A DNA stretch of 64,000 nt, from positions 6,041 to 70,040 of the forward strand of contig JAEYXQ010000037.1 of NCBI GenBank assembly GCA_023431205.1, read 5' to 3'. The notes beneath the pieces are model-generated. The model ran no database searches and was not told the origin of the DNA. It was given only the letters and a program-made list of their open reading frames with translations. The stretch comes from Pseudomonadota bacterium (GTDB lineage: Bacteria; Pseudomonadota; Alphaproteobacteria; Rhizobiales; Devosiaceae). Position 1 is the stretch's first letter. The number at the start of each line of letters is the position of its first letter. This document shows, in pieces, positions 55,477 to 64,000 of this stretch. Both the position numbers and the translations under genes were made by a program.

Positions 55477-57993
55477 ATGTTTCGCCTGTTGGGCTGGCTG
55501 TTCGGCTTTGGCATGTTTGCGGCGCTGGCTGCCGTGGGCATTGCTGCGACCTATCTGGCCACGGTGGCGGCGCAGCTGCCGGACTACACCGTGCTCAAGG
55601 ACTACCAGCCCCCCGTCACCACCCGGGTGCACGCCGCCGACGGTACCCTGCTTGGTGAGTTCGCGCGGGAGCGGCGCCTGTTCCAGCCGATCGAAACAGT
55701 GCCGCCGCTGCTGGTGCAGGCGTTTCTCTCCGCCGAGGACAAGGACTTCTACAATCACGGCGGCATCGCCTTCGACGGCGTGGTGCGCGCCCTGCGCGAC
55801 AACGTCATGGCGCGCCTTGAGGGCAACAGCGCCATCCAGGGCGGGGGCTCCTCGATCACCCAGCAGGTGGCCAAGAACTTCCTGCTGACCTCGGAGCAGA
55901 CCTGGGACCGCAAGATCCAGGAGGCCCTGCTGGCGATCCGCATCGAGTCCACCTTCTCCAAGGACCGGATTCTCGAGCTCTACCTCAACGAGATCTTCCT
56001 CGGTCTGAACTCGTACGGCGTCGCCGCTGCCGCGCTCAACTATTTCGACAAGGCGCTCTACGAACTGACCCTGGCCGAGGCGGCCTACCTTGCGGCGCTG
56101 CCGAAGGGGCCGAACAACTACCACCCCTTCCGCCGGACCGAGGCGGCCATCGAACGCCGCAACTGGGTCATCGACCGCATGGTCGAGAACGGCTACGCCA
56201 CGCCGGAAGAAGCGGAAATTGCCAAGGCCGAGCCGCTCAACGTGCTGCCGCGGGCCGGCGGATCGCAGCTCTATTCGGCCGAGTACTTCACCGAGGAAGT
56301 ACGCCGCGAACTGCTGAAGATGTATGGCGAGGACCAGCTTTATGGCGGCGGCCTCTCGGTGCGGACCACGCTCGAACCGCAGATGCAGGAATATGCCCGC
56401 AAGGCGCTGATGAACGGGCTGGTCGCCTACGACCACACCAAGGGCTTCCGCGGGCCAGTGGCCAGCGTCGAACTTGGCGAGGACTGGGGCGAGGCCGTCG
56501 CCGCCATCGAGCCGCTCAGCGATGTGCCGGAGTGGCAGCTCGCGGTGGTGCTGGAGATCGGCGGCAACGAGGCCCGCATCGGGCTGCGGCCGTCGCGCCA
56601 GGCCGGCGGCAGCATCGCGCCGGATCGGATCGAAGGCACCCTGTCGGGCCCGGAGATCAAGTGGGTGTCGCGCCCGCTGGGCGAGGTGCTGAAGGTCGGC
56701 GATGTCGTCTATGTGTCGCCGGTGGCGGGCAAATCGGGGATCTACACGCTCGAGCAGGTGCCCGAGATCGAGGGCGCGCTGGTGGCAATGGATCCGCGCA
56801 CCGGGCGCGTGCTGGCAATGGTGGGCGGCTTTTCCTACGCCATGAGCGAGTTCAACCGCGCAACGCAGGCGTTGCGACAGCCGGGCTCGTCGTTCAAGCC
56901 GATCGTCTATGCGGCGGCGCTGGACAACGGCTACACGCCAGCCTCCGTGGTGCTGGACGCGCCGGTGGAGATCCGCAATCCGGATGGCTCGATCTGGCGC
57001 CCGGAGAACTACTCGCAGGAATTCTACGGACCGCAGACGCTGCGTCGCGGCATCGAGCGCAGCCGAAACGTGATGACCGTTCGCCTCGCCAAGGACATCG
57101 GCATGCCCCTGGTGGCGGAATACGCCAAGCTGTTCGGCGTCTACGATTCCATGCAGCCGGTGCTGGCGATGGCGCTTGGCGCCGGTGAGACCACCGACAT
57201 GCGCATGACGGCGGCCTATGCCACCATCGCCAATGGCGGCCGCAAGATCGTGCCCACGCTGATCGACCGCATCCAGGACCGCTACGGCGACACCGTCTAC
57301 CGGCACGATCAGCGGATCTGCCAGGGCTGCGAGGCCACCGGTTGGAACGGGCAGGCCGAGCCAACCATCATCGACAATCGCGAGCAGGTGCTCGACCCGA
57401 TGACGGCCTACCAGATCACGGCAATGATGGAAGGCGTGGTTCAGCGTGGCACCGGCACAGCAGCCAAGGTGCTGAACCGCCCGGTGGCGGGCAAGACCGG
57501 CACCACAAACGACTACAAGGACGCCTGGTTCGTGGGCTTCACCCCCGAGCTCGTGGTCGGCGTCTATGTCGGCTACGACCAGCCGCGCTCGATGGGTAGC
57601 TCGGTCACCGGCGGTACCTTTGCGGTGCCAATCTTCACCGAATTCATGCAGAAGGCGCTGGCCGGCAAGCCGCCCACCCCCTTCAACGTGCCGTCCGGCA
57701 TGACCACGGCGTGGATCAGCCCGGACACGGGGGTACAGGCGATGGAAGGCCAGAGCGGCATACTCGAGGCCTTCAAGCCCGGGACCGGCCCCAACCTGAT
57801 GACGTCGGTCATCGGTGTCGACGTCAATGCGTGGGACGCCATCCAGCGCCAGCAGATGATGCAGCAGCAATACGGTGCCGGTTTCGTCGACCAGCCCTTC
57901 GGCGGTGGCGACGGCTTCGGCAATGGCGGCGGCGGGTTCACCGGCGGTTCAGACACCCGGACCTTCGATCCGAACACCGGCACCTGGCGCTAG
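55477..57993 (+). CDS. mrcA: Penicillin-binding protein 1A
   Basis: The 838-residue class A PBP builds murein. After a signal anchor (WLFGFGMFAALAAVGIAATYL) comes the GT51 domain with FLSAEDKDFYNHGGIAFDGVV and QGGGSSITQQVAKNFLL. The transpeptidase domain has the SxxK motif in GSSFKPIV, SRN in IERSRNVMTV and KTGT in VAGKTGTTND. The Gly-rich tail is typical. GGGAG precedes the ATG at 55477. Confidence 0.96.
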   Translation: MFRLLGWLFGFGMFAALAAVGIAATYLATVAAQLPDYTVLKDYQPPVTTRVHAADGTLLGEFARERRLFQPIETVPPLLVQAFLSAEDKDFYNHGGIAFDGVVRALRDNVMARLEGNSAIQGGGSSITQQVAKNFLLTSEQTWDRKIQEALLAIRIESTFSKDRILELYLNEIFLGLNSYGVAAAALNYFDKALYELTLAEAAYLAALPKGPNNYHPFRRTEAAIERRNWVIDRMVENGYATPEEAEIAKAEPLNVLPRAGGSQLYSAEYFTEEVRRELLKMYGEDQLYGGGLSVRTTLEPQMQEYARKALMNGLVAYDHTKGFRGPVASVELGEDWGEAVAAIEPLSDVPEWQLAVVLEIGGNEARIGLRPSRQAGGSIAPDRIEGTLSGPEIKWVSRPLGEVLKVGDVVYVSPVAGKSGIYTLEQVPEIEGALVAMDPRTGRVLAMVGGFSYAMSEFNRATQALRQPGSSFKPIVYAAALDNGYTPASVVLDAPVEIRNPDGSIWRPENYSQEFYGPQTLRRGIERSRNVMTVRLAKDIGMPLVAEYAKLFGVYDSMQPVLAMALGAGETTDMRMTAAYATIANGGRKIVPTLIDRIQDRYGDTVYRHDQRICQGCEATGWNGQAEPTIIDNREQVLDPMTAYQITAMMEGVVQRGTGTAAKVLNRPVAGKTGTTNDYKDAWFVGFTPELVVGVYVGYDQPRSMGSSVTGGTFAVPIFTEFMQKALAGKPPTPFNVPSGMTTAWISPDTGVQAMEGQSGILEAFKPGTGPNLMTSVIGVDVNAWDAIQRQQMMQQQYGAGFVDQPFGGGDGFGNGGGGFTGGSDTRTFDPNTGTWR

Positions 57994-58075
57994 CTCTGCT
58001 GCTGACGCAACTTGTCACGGCCCCGTGATGGGACTATAGAGCCGCCCCCGTTCATTCGGGCGCAAGGAGCTTCCC

Positions 58076-59274
58076 ATGAACAAGGCCCTGGTCGTCATTC
58101 TTGCAGCAGTGACTCTGGACGCTGTCGGGATCGGACTGATCTTTCCGATCCTGCCATCCCTCCTGCGCGACGTGGGGCACACCACCGAAGTCGCCACCTT
58201 GCTGGGGCTGATGCTGGCGCTTTACTCGGCCTGCCAGTTTCTGTTTTCGCCCATCCTCGGGTGCTGAGCGATCGCTTCGGGCGGCGGCCAGTGCTGCTGG
58301 TGTCTTTGGCGGGTGCCGCGATCGACTACCTGATCATGGCCTTTGCCCCGGAGCTCTGGATGCTGGTGCTCGGGCGCGCCATCTCGGGCATCACCAGCGC
58401 CAACATGGCCGTGGCGACGGCCTATATCACCGACATCTCCTCGGAGGAGGAACGGGCCAAGCGCTTCGGCCTGTTCCACGCCATGTTCGGCATCGGCTTC
58501 ATCATTGGCCCGGTCCTGGGCGGGTTGCTCGGAGACGTCTGGGTGCGGGCGCCGTTCATTGCTGCGGCGCTGCTGAATGCCGCCAACTTCGCACTGGCCC
58601 TGTTCGTGCTGCCAGAGTCGCGGCACGGCCAGCGCCAGGCGCGCTTCACCTGGGACACGCTGAACCCGTTCAAGCCCCTCAGATGGGCGCTCACCTTCTC
58701 TGCGCTGATCCCGCTGATGACGATCTTCGTGATCATGAATTTCGTCGGCACCGTGTACGGCACCATCTGGGCCCTGTTCAGCGAAGACAGCTTCGCCTGG
58801 AGCGGTTTCATGATCGGACTGTCGCTCGGCGCATTCGGCGTATTCCACGCCGGAGCCCAGGCGTTCCTCACCGGGCCGGCCGTTGCCCGGCTTGGAGAAC
58901 GCTGGGCTCTCGTCGTCGGAATGGCGTGCGAACTGACTGCGCTGGTGATCCTTGGCGTTGCCACTCAGGGCTGGGTGCTGTTCGCGCTCGCCCCGCTGTT
59001 TGCGCTCGGTGGTATCGGCATGCCGGCGCTGCAATCCCTAACCACGACGCAGGTGGACGCTGATCGGCAGGGGCAACTGCAGGGGGTGCTGGCGAGTCTG
59101 GTGAGCCTCGCGGCCGTGTTCTGCCCGGTGTTCTTCAGCTTCGTCTATTTCGCCCTTCGCGGCTCGTGGCCGGGACTCATCTGGATCGTGGCGGCAGGGA
59201 TCTACCTGCTCGCTCTGCCGCTGATCCTGGGGATTCGGCGCTCCGGGGCGACAAAAGAGCCCGCTTCGGCCTGA
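58076..59274 (+). pseudogene. MFS transporter (TetA-like) with frameshift
   Basis: Translation starts at 58076 (AAGGAG upstream) with LVVILAAVTLDAVGIGLIFP and LGLMLALYSACQFLFSPILG, then a TGA stop follows. The natural continuation, LSDRFGRRPVLLVSLAGAA, is in the next frame and runs to 59274 with eight or nine more helices. One base appears missing in the G run near 58260. The whole would be a 12-helix drug or sugar antiporter of about 400 residues. It is either a real pseudogene or a sequencing error at a homopolymer. Confidence 0.85.
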
Positions 59275-59474
59275 AAATCTGCCGGAAAGCCCCGGAAAAC
59301 GGGAAAAAAGGTGAGGTCACGGGCTTGCCGGCCCTTGCTTTCCGGGCCATTAACGTCGGTGTACCGCACCGCCCCGCGGAAAGCCCGGTAATCCTTGCGT
59401 TTCGCGAAGAATCGACCAAGGTTGCCGGGTCTGGGGTTCGCCAGCGTGGCGGGCATTCACTGTGAGGAAACGCT
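59275..59474. other. Intergenic region upstream of hup
   Basis: Two hundred bases without a gene, likely holding the promoter of the HU gene, which starts with GAGGAA eight bases upstream. Confidence 0.5.
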
Positions 59475-59750
59475 ATGAACAAGAACGATCTGGTGGGCGT
59501 GGTCGCCGAGAAAGCAACCATCACCAAGGCACAGGCCGCTGAAGCGGTTGACGCGGTGTTCGAGGCCATCACTGGCTCGCTGAAGAGCGGCGAAGAAGTG
59601 CGCCTCGTCGGCTTTGGCACCTTTGCCGTGTCGCAGCGGAAGGCCACGACCGGCCGCAATCCGGCCACCGGCGCCGAGATCCAGATTGCTGCCTCCAACC
59701 AGGCGAAGTTCAAGCCCGGCAAGGGCCTCAAGGACGCACTGAACGCCTAA
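59475..59750 (+). CDS. hupB: HU-family DNA-binding protein
   Basis: The 91-residue histone-like protein has MNKNDLVGVVAEKATITKAQ and the DNA-arm region FGTFAVSQRKATTGRNPATG, then GKGLKDALN. HU bends and compacts DNA. It has its own terminator at 59768. Confidence 0.95.
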   Translation: MNKNDLVGVVAEKATITKAQAAEAVDAVFEAITGSLKSGEEVRLVGFGTFAVSQRKATTGRNPATGAEIQIAASNQAKFKPGKGLKDALNA

Positions 59751-59767
59751 TTCAGCGCGCTCCCGAC

Positions 59768-59806
59768 ATGGCCCCGTGCGCTCAGCGCCGGGGCCATTTG
59801 TTTTGC
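59768..59806 (+). terminator. Rho-independent terminator of hup
   Basis: ATGGCCCCG and CGGGGCCAT form a perfect 9-bp stem, with a GCGC-tip loop, followed by TTGTTTTG. Confidence 0.9.
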
Positions 59807-59868
59807 GGTTGACGCAATGGGCCAGGGCCCGTAATCAAGCGCACCGTTCGGGACCACTGCGTCCCGCC

Positions 59869-59944
59869 GGGCGATTAGCTCAGTTGGTAGAGCGCCTCGC
59901 TTACACCGAGGATGTCGGCGGTTCGAGTCCGTCATCGCCCACCA
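59869..59944 (+). tRNA. tRNA-Val (TAC)
   Basis: Acceptor GGGCGAT pairs with ATCGCCC. The anticodon stem is CCTCG/CGAGG with loop CTTACAC (anticodon TAC), and the T-loop is GTTCGAGTC. The CCA end is encoded. Confidence 0.97.
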
Positions 59945-60120
59945 TTTCCCTCAGACGCGAGATCAGAAAACGGCTGTTAGCCGATGCACTGCTTTGGCTT
60001 TTCCACATCCAAAAGGCTGTTTCGAAGAATCTTCGACGAAAGCGGATTTGCTCGCTTGACTTGCCGGTGGGGCACCGGTACACGGACCCCACGTTGCAGG
60101 AACGCCTAGCGTTCCCCGCT
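59945..60120. other. Spacer between the two tRNA genes
   Basis: About 175 bases with no recognisable gene. Confidence 0.5.
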
Positions 60121-60197
<77 letters not shown>

Positions 60198-60613
60198 CGT
60201 TTCCCTTCAAATTCGTTGAAGATACGGCGCTGATGGCGACCGATACGCCATTGGCCCTCGCGCAGCCGGCGCGTTCCCACTTGTTCGCTTTGGGTCTGGT
60301 CTTCTCAGCTTCGCTCGGCCGTGGCAGCTCAGACGTCTGATAGGGCCGCTGGCGGCAGGCAGTCTAGCTAACACACGTAGTGTTCAGGCGATCGCCGTGA
60401 AGCGCAACTTCTGTCGTGCTCAGTCGCCTGACGCTACGCGCACCAGGTGAGCACGAAGCACAAGATGCCTTGGCCTTGATCTTGCTAAGGCATCCAATCA
60501 GTCAGGAAAGCAGCGGCCACAGCATCATATCAGGCGCCCCGGATGCCTGGCCTCCGCGCGGCCCTTTTGGGGCTGGACATTGCCGGGGGAGGCAGTCCCG
60601 CCTTTGTCGCTGG
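60198..60613. other. Intergenic region right of the tRNA genes
   Basis: About 415 bases with no supported gene, repeat or integrase remnant. Confidence 0.45.
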
Positions 60614-60647
60614 TAAAAGGTCGTCCGCTTCACACATGCAGCGGACG
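60614..60647 (-). terminator. Terminator of the TRAP-aroQ operon
   Basis: On the minus strand CGTCCGCT and AGCGGACG form an 8-bp stem with a 10-base loop, then ACCTTTTACC. It is five bases after the aroQ stop. Confidence 0.6.
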
Positions 60648-60651
60648 TTGG

Positions 60652-61086
60652 CTAGCTTGCCAAGCGCCTCAGCATAGCACCCACGGCCATGGGGTACCCC
60701 TCGGCGCCGAAGCCCGCCATGACCGAGGTGGCCACCATGGACACGTAGGAGCGGTGATAAATGGGCTCGCGGCGGTGGATGTTGGAGATGTGCAGCTCGA
60801 TGATGGGACCCGGGAACTGCTTCAGGGCGTCGAGCAGGGCGAGGGAGGTGAAGGTGAACGCGGCCGGGTTGATGATGATGCCGCCGGCCCCTTCATCGAT
60901 CGCCTCGTGCACGAGGTCGATCAGCCTCTCCTCGCTGTTGCTCTGGTGAAAGGCGACGGGCGTGAGCCCCGCTGCTTCACGGCACATGGCCTCGATCTCA
61001 GCGAGGGTGGTCGTGCCGTAGATCTCGGGTTCGCGCTTGCCGAGCCGGTTCAGGTTCGGGCCGTTCAGGACATAGATGGGGTTCAT
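60652..61086 (-). CDS. aroQ: Type II 3-dehydroquinate dehydratase
   Basis: The 144-residue enzyme dehydrates 3-dehydroquinate to 3-dehydroshikimate by the trans (type II) mechanism. Active-site elements: [19 protein letters not shown] with Asn, Arg and Tyr, [34 protein letters not shown] and [18 protein letters not shown] with His. Its ATG overlaps the TRAP permease stop by four bases. This coupling to an uptake system suggests a catabolic role in quinate use, not only aromatic amino-acid synthesis. Confidence 0.95.
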   Translation of the reverse strand: MNPIYVLNGPNLNRLGKREPEIYGTTTLAEIEAMCREAAGLTPVAFHQSNSEERLIDLVHEAIDEGAGGIIINPAAFTFTSLALLDALKQFPGPIIELHISNIHRREPIYHRSYVSMVATSVMAGFGAEGYPMAVGAMLRRLAS

Positions 61087-62393
61087 GGGGTCGCAACCGT
61101 GCTGACATAGCCGAACATCTTGGGCAGCCAGAGCACCGTTTCCGGTACGAAGGTGAAGATGCCCAGAGCGATGATGAGGCCGATGAGAAAGGGCATGACG
61201 TCGGCGATCAGCGCTCGCATGGGCGTGCCGGCGATCCGGGTCATAATGAAGAGCAACAGGCCATAGGGGGGCGTGATCAGCCCGAGCATGATGTTGACCA
61301 CGACCACCACGCCAAAGTGCACGAGATCGATCCCCAGCGCCTGGGCGGTCGGGATCAGCACCGGCACGATGACCAGCAGGATGGTGGTGCCTTCGAGCAC
61401 GCAGCCCAGCAGCAACAGCAGGACGTTGACCGCGATCAGGAAGGTCAGGGGATCGAGATCCCAGGCCACAAGCACACTGCTGATGGTGCGGGGGATGTTC
61501 TCGACCGTCACCACGTAGTTGAACACGAGGGCACCGGCGATCAGCATGCCGATCGAGGCAGTGGTCTTGGCGCTGGTCAGCACCGACCGGTAGAGGTCAG
61601 GCAATTTCACGGCCCGGTAGACGAGCACCGACACCAGCAGCGCGTAGAAGGCGGCAACCGCGGCAGCTTCAGTGGGCGTCGTTATGCCCCCATAGATGCC
61701 GTACATCAGCACCGCCGGCATCAGCAGCACGGGCAAGGCTTCCCAGGTCATCCGTGGGAGTTTGCGCAGCGGCACCGGCGGCTCGACAGGGAAGTTCCGC
61801 GTGCGGGCGGTAACAGCCACCTGCAGCATCATCACGCCGGACATCAGAAGCCCCGGGATCACGCCCGCGAGGAACAAAAAGCCGATCGAGGTATCCGCAA
61901 CGAGGGCATAGAGGATCATCGGGATGGATGGGGGGATGATCGGGCCGACCACCGCGGTCGCTGCGGTGAGCGCTGCCGCATAGCTCGGCGTGTACTTGCC
62001 GTCCTTGGTCATCATGTACTGCATCATCTTGCCCGAGCCGGCGGCATCGGCGATGGCCGACCCGGACATCCCGGCGAAGACGATGGACTGCAGGATATTG
62101 ACCTGTGCCAGGCCGCCGCGGAAACGCCCGACAATGGCATTGCACCAGTTGAGCAGACGCTCCGACATCGTGCCGGAGTTCATGATCTCGGCGGCGAGAA
62201 TGAACAGCGGCACCGCCAGCATGATGTAGTTGGTGTACATGCCGTTGAGCAGTTGCTCAGCGGCGATGCCCATGTCCTGCCCGCGCATGAGCAGGTAGAG
62301 GATCGAGCCGGTGATCATGGCCACCCCCATCGGCAGGCCCATGAAGGCTATGAGCGTGATGAGGCCGAGCGAAAGAGCAAATGGGAGCGACAC
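61083..62393 (-). CDS. TRAP transporter large permease (DctM family)
   Basis: The 436-residue protein has about twelve membrane helices. Typical DctM elements are [55 protein letters not shown] and the C-terminal [17 protein letters not shown]. It is the Na+-coupled channel half of the transporter. Its start lies a few bases after the DctQ stop, and its end is coupled to aroQ. Confidence 0.95.
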   Translation of the reverse strand: MSLPFALSLGLITLIAFMGLPMGVAMITGSILYLLMRGQDMGIAAEQLLNGMYTNYIMLAVPLFILAAEIMNSGTMSERLLNWCNAIVGRFRGGLAQVNILQSIVFAGMSGSAIADAAGSGKMMQYMMTKDGKYTPSYAAALTAATAVVGPIIPPSIPMILYALVADTSIGFLFLAGVIPGLLMSGVMMLQVAVTARTRNFPVEPPVPLRKLPRMTWEALPVLLMPAVLMYGIYGGITTPTEAAAVAAFYALLVSVLVYRAVKLPDLYRSVLTSAKTTASIGMLIAGALVFNYVVTVENIPRTISSVLVAWDLDPLTFLIAVNVLLLLLGCVLEGTTILLVIVPVLIPTAQALGIDLVHFGVVVVVNIMLGLITPPYGLLLFIMTRIAGTPMRALIADVMPFLIGLIIALGIFTFVPETVLWLPKMFGYVSTVATP

Positions 62394-62397
62394 TGGC

Positions 62398-62913
62398 CTA
62401 GATTCCTGACTTGATCTTGGTGACGTCGATCTCCTGGCGCTCCGGTCCCCAGACCGCCTGGTAGGCCATCCAGAGCTGGCGGATGATGATCGCGATCGCG
62501 AAGATGCCGTAGATCGAGTAGAGCCAGTCGAAGCGGATCTTCAGGTAGGCGGTCTTTTCCACCTTCATGAAGCCGATGTAGTCGATCACCGCCGGCAGCG
62601 AGATGGCGAACAGCGACACGACGGCGACGGCGCAGAGGACCACCAGTATCCGGCGCGTCCGGTCACTGACCGCCGAGTAAATTAGGTCGAAGCGGATTTC
62701 CTCGTGATCCGGCACGACGAAGGCGGTGCCGAAGAGCACAAGCCAGAGCCACAGCATGACACTGATTTCATGGGTCCAGCCGATGGGCAGGTTCAGCACG
62801 TAGCGGAAGATGATCTGCAGGATGAAGACAATGAACATCGTGGCCAGCATCGCGGCCAGGAGGTTTTCCGCGCGGCGATGAAGCCAGCCGCCGACTTGCT
62901 GAAGCGAGGACAT
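62398..62913 (-). CDS. TRAP transporter small permease (DctQ family)
   Basis: This protein of about 171 residues has four helices (MLATMFIVFILQIIFRYVL, SVMLWLWLVLFGTAFVV, VLCAVAVVSLFAISLPAV, YSIYGIFAIAIIIRQLW), the DctQ plan. GGAGAA lies five bases before the ATG at 62913, preferred over 62946. It pairs with DctM. Confidence 0.9.
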   Translation of the reverse strand: MSSLQQVGGWLHRRAENLLAAMLATMFIVFILQIIFRYVLNLPIGWTHEISVMLWLWLVLFGTAFVVPDHEEIRFDLIYSAVSDRTRRILVVLCAVAVVSLFAISLPAVIDYIGFMKVEKTAYLKIRFDWLYSIYGIFAIAIIIRQLWMAYQAVWGPERQEIDVTKIKSGI

Positions 62914-62973
62914 CTGCTTCTCCCTGAACGAAAGAGTGGGCGGCACCGCGTGCGGCGCCGCCCCAGGAGGAGA

Positions 62974-63963
62974 CTACAGTGCGTTGATCCGGTCGATCGC
63001 GCCTTCAGGCCAGCTGTCAGCGAGGTCGGAGTCGAGGTACAGCTTCTGTGCGTTGGCACGGAAGGCATCCACGTCAGGAGCATAGATCTTGAGGCCGTCA
63101 GCCTCGAACTTGGCGAGAAGCGCCTCTTCCTGCTCAACGTGCTTGGCCTGGCTGAAGTCGATCGCCGCAGTTGCGGCGGCCTGCAGCGCCTCCTGGTCAG
63201 CCGGCTCCAGCTTGTCCCAGGCTTCCTGCGAGATCACCAGCAGATCGTAACCGACGAGATGGGAGGTGAGGACGATCTGCTCCATCACTTCGTAGAACTT
63301 CATGTTCTCGACGTTCGGCAGCGGGTTGTCCTGGCCGTCGATCGCGCCGGTCTGCAGACCGGTATACACCTCGGCGTAAGCCATAGGCGTGGGGTTGGCG
63401 CCGAGCGCGGTGCCGAGGAACTGCCAAGCGTCACCGCCGGGCATGCGGAGCTTCACACCGGCGAGGTCTTCGGGCGTCGTGATTTCCTTGTCGATACGCA
63501 GCCCGACCTGGCGCATGCCGAAATAGGTCGGGCCGAGGATACGAATCCCCAGCTGGTCTTCCGCCATCTTCTTGAACTCGGCGCCCACTTCGCTGTCGAA
63601 GAACTTGCGCAGGTGGTCTGCGTCCCGGAACAGGTAGCCCGAGGTCAGCACACTCCATTCAGGGATCTGGTTGGAGATGTCCTGGGGGGCGATATTGCCC
63701 ATTTCGAGATTGCCGCGCTGCAGCGCCACAAGCTCGGTACCCTGCTTGAACAGGTTGCCGCCGTAGTACGGCTCGAGCGTTGCGAAATCGGCAATCTGTT
63801 CGCTGAACTGCTGCATCATCTCGGCGCGGATATCCTGCTCGGAGAACACGGCAGAGAAGCGCAGGACCGGCTGGTCCTGAGCCACCGCTGGAGTCATCAC
63901 GGTGGCGGCCATCAGCGCCATGGCACCGAACAGCGTCACACGCCGGGTCATCTGAAGTATCAT
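62974..63963 (-). CDS. TRAP transporter substrate-binding protein (DctP family)
   Basis: The 329-residue periplasmic binding protein has a signal peptide (TRRVTLFGAMALMAATVMTPAVAQ). The DctP core is visible as LRFSAVFSEQDIRAEMMQQF, GLRIDKEITTPEDLAGVKLRM with the conserved Arg binding a substrate carboxylate, and GAIDGQDNPLPNV. AGGAGG lies seven bases before the ATG at 63963. It is the first gene of the operon in the window; the ligand is inferred from aroQ to be a quinate or shikimate-type acid. Confidence 0.93.
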   Translation of the reverse strand: MILQMTRRVTLFGAMALMAATVMTPAVAQDQPVLRFSAVFSEQDIRAEMMQQFSEQIADFATLEPYYGGNLFKQGTELVALQRGNLEMGNIAPQDISNQIPEWSVLTSGYLFRDADHLRKFFDSEVGAEFKKMAEDQLGIRILGPTYFGMRQVGLRIDKEITTPEDLAGVKLRMPGGDAWQFLGTALGANPTPMAYAEVYTGLQTGAIDGQDNPLPNVENMKFYEVMEQIVLTSHLVGYDLLVISQEAWDKLEPADQEALQAAATAAIDFSQAKHVEQEEALLAKFEADGLKIYAPDVDAFRANAQKLYLDSDLADSWPEGAIDRINAL

Positions 63964-64000
63964 TGCAATCCTCCTCACTGAAGCGCCCTGAAGGCAGCTC

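Noticed and set aside
55414..57870. Minus-strand frame of 818 codons opposite mrcA
   Set aside because: His/Arg-rich composition and exact antisense position to mrcA show it is a shadow frame.
61317..62414. Plus-strand frame of 365 codons over the TRAP permease
   Set aside because: Antisense shadow rich in His and Gln codons; TRAP permease on the other strand is certain.

Overview
The window is about 64 kb of GC-rich bacterial DNA. It looks like an alphaproteobacterium of the Hyphomicrobiales, possibly close to Devosia. That placement is an inference from three things: a DUF920-type cysteine peptidase and DUF2336, DUF4169 and DUF1643 proteins; an RNase E with a large acidic insert in its S1 domain; and the divergent rne / amiC-mrcA arrangement. 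No 16S rRNA gene is present to confirm it.

Layout. (1) 0-6.5 kb: one end of an exopolysaccharide locus, with a sugar-phosphate transferase tail, a DUF920 peptidase, an O-antigen ligase/polymerase and a Wzz/BY-kinase. (2) 6.6-11.3 kb: a compact three-gene unit (GIY-YIG/DUF4357 protein, soluble AAA+/M41 protease, tyrosine recombinase). It is bounded by a shared 14-bp sequence, and the left copy has the layout of a tyrosine-recombinase crossover site, so I read the unit as a small integrative element. (3) 11.3-14.7 kb: insertion-sequence debris, including an IS3-family element inserted in an IS5-family fragment and itself carrying an inverted 118-bp copy of that fragment, together with two hexapeptide acetyltransferase genes. 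(4) 14.7-25.4 kb: a minus-strand surface-polysaccharide operon (gmd, fcl, glycosyltransferases, Wzy, epimerase, Wzx). (5) 25.4-34 kb: a second accessory region with a MOBQ relaxase-like gene, a divergent coiled-coil gene, a phage-type repressor, fragments of IS66, IS256 and IS21 elements, and a Phd/VapC toxin-antitoxin pair. Two diverged direct repeats flank its core. (6) 34-64 kb: mostly core genes (phosphatase, VanZ-like protein, lytic transglycosylase, nadK, UXS-type decarboxylase, ManC/XanB, eno, amn, folD, dipeptidase, DsbA-like protein, aminotransferase, rne, amiC, mrcA, hup, tRNA-Val, tRNA-Asp) and, at the right edge, a TRAP transporter translationally coupled to aroQ.

How the genes work together. 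ManC/XanB (39.8 kb) makes GDP-mannose, and Gmd and Fcl (23.3-25.4 kb) convert it to GDP-L-fucose. Several glycosyltransferases, a Wzx flippase and a Wzy polymerase could assemble a fucose-containing glycan, and the tyrosine autokinase at 4.3 kb would control chain export. The UXS-type decarboxylase adds UDP-xylose. RNase E, AmiC and PBP1a form a conserved RNA-processing and cell-wall neighbourhood. The TRAP-aroQ operon suggests uptake of quinate or shikimate-type compounds. The most unusual parts are the recombinase/protease/nuclease cassette at 6.6-11.3 kb and the relaxase-like island at 26-32.7 kb. Both contain the site TGTCCGA-N12-TCGGACA.
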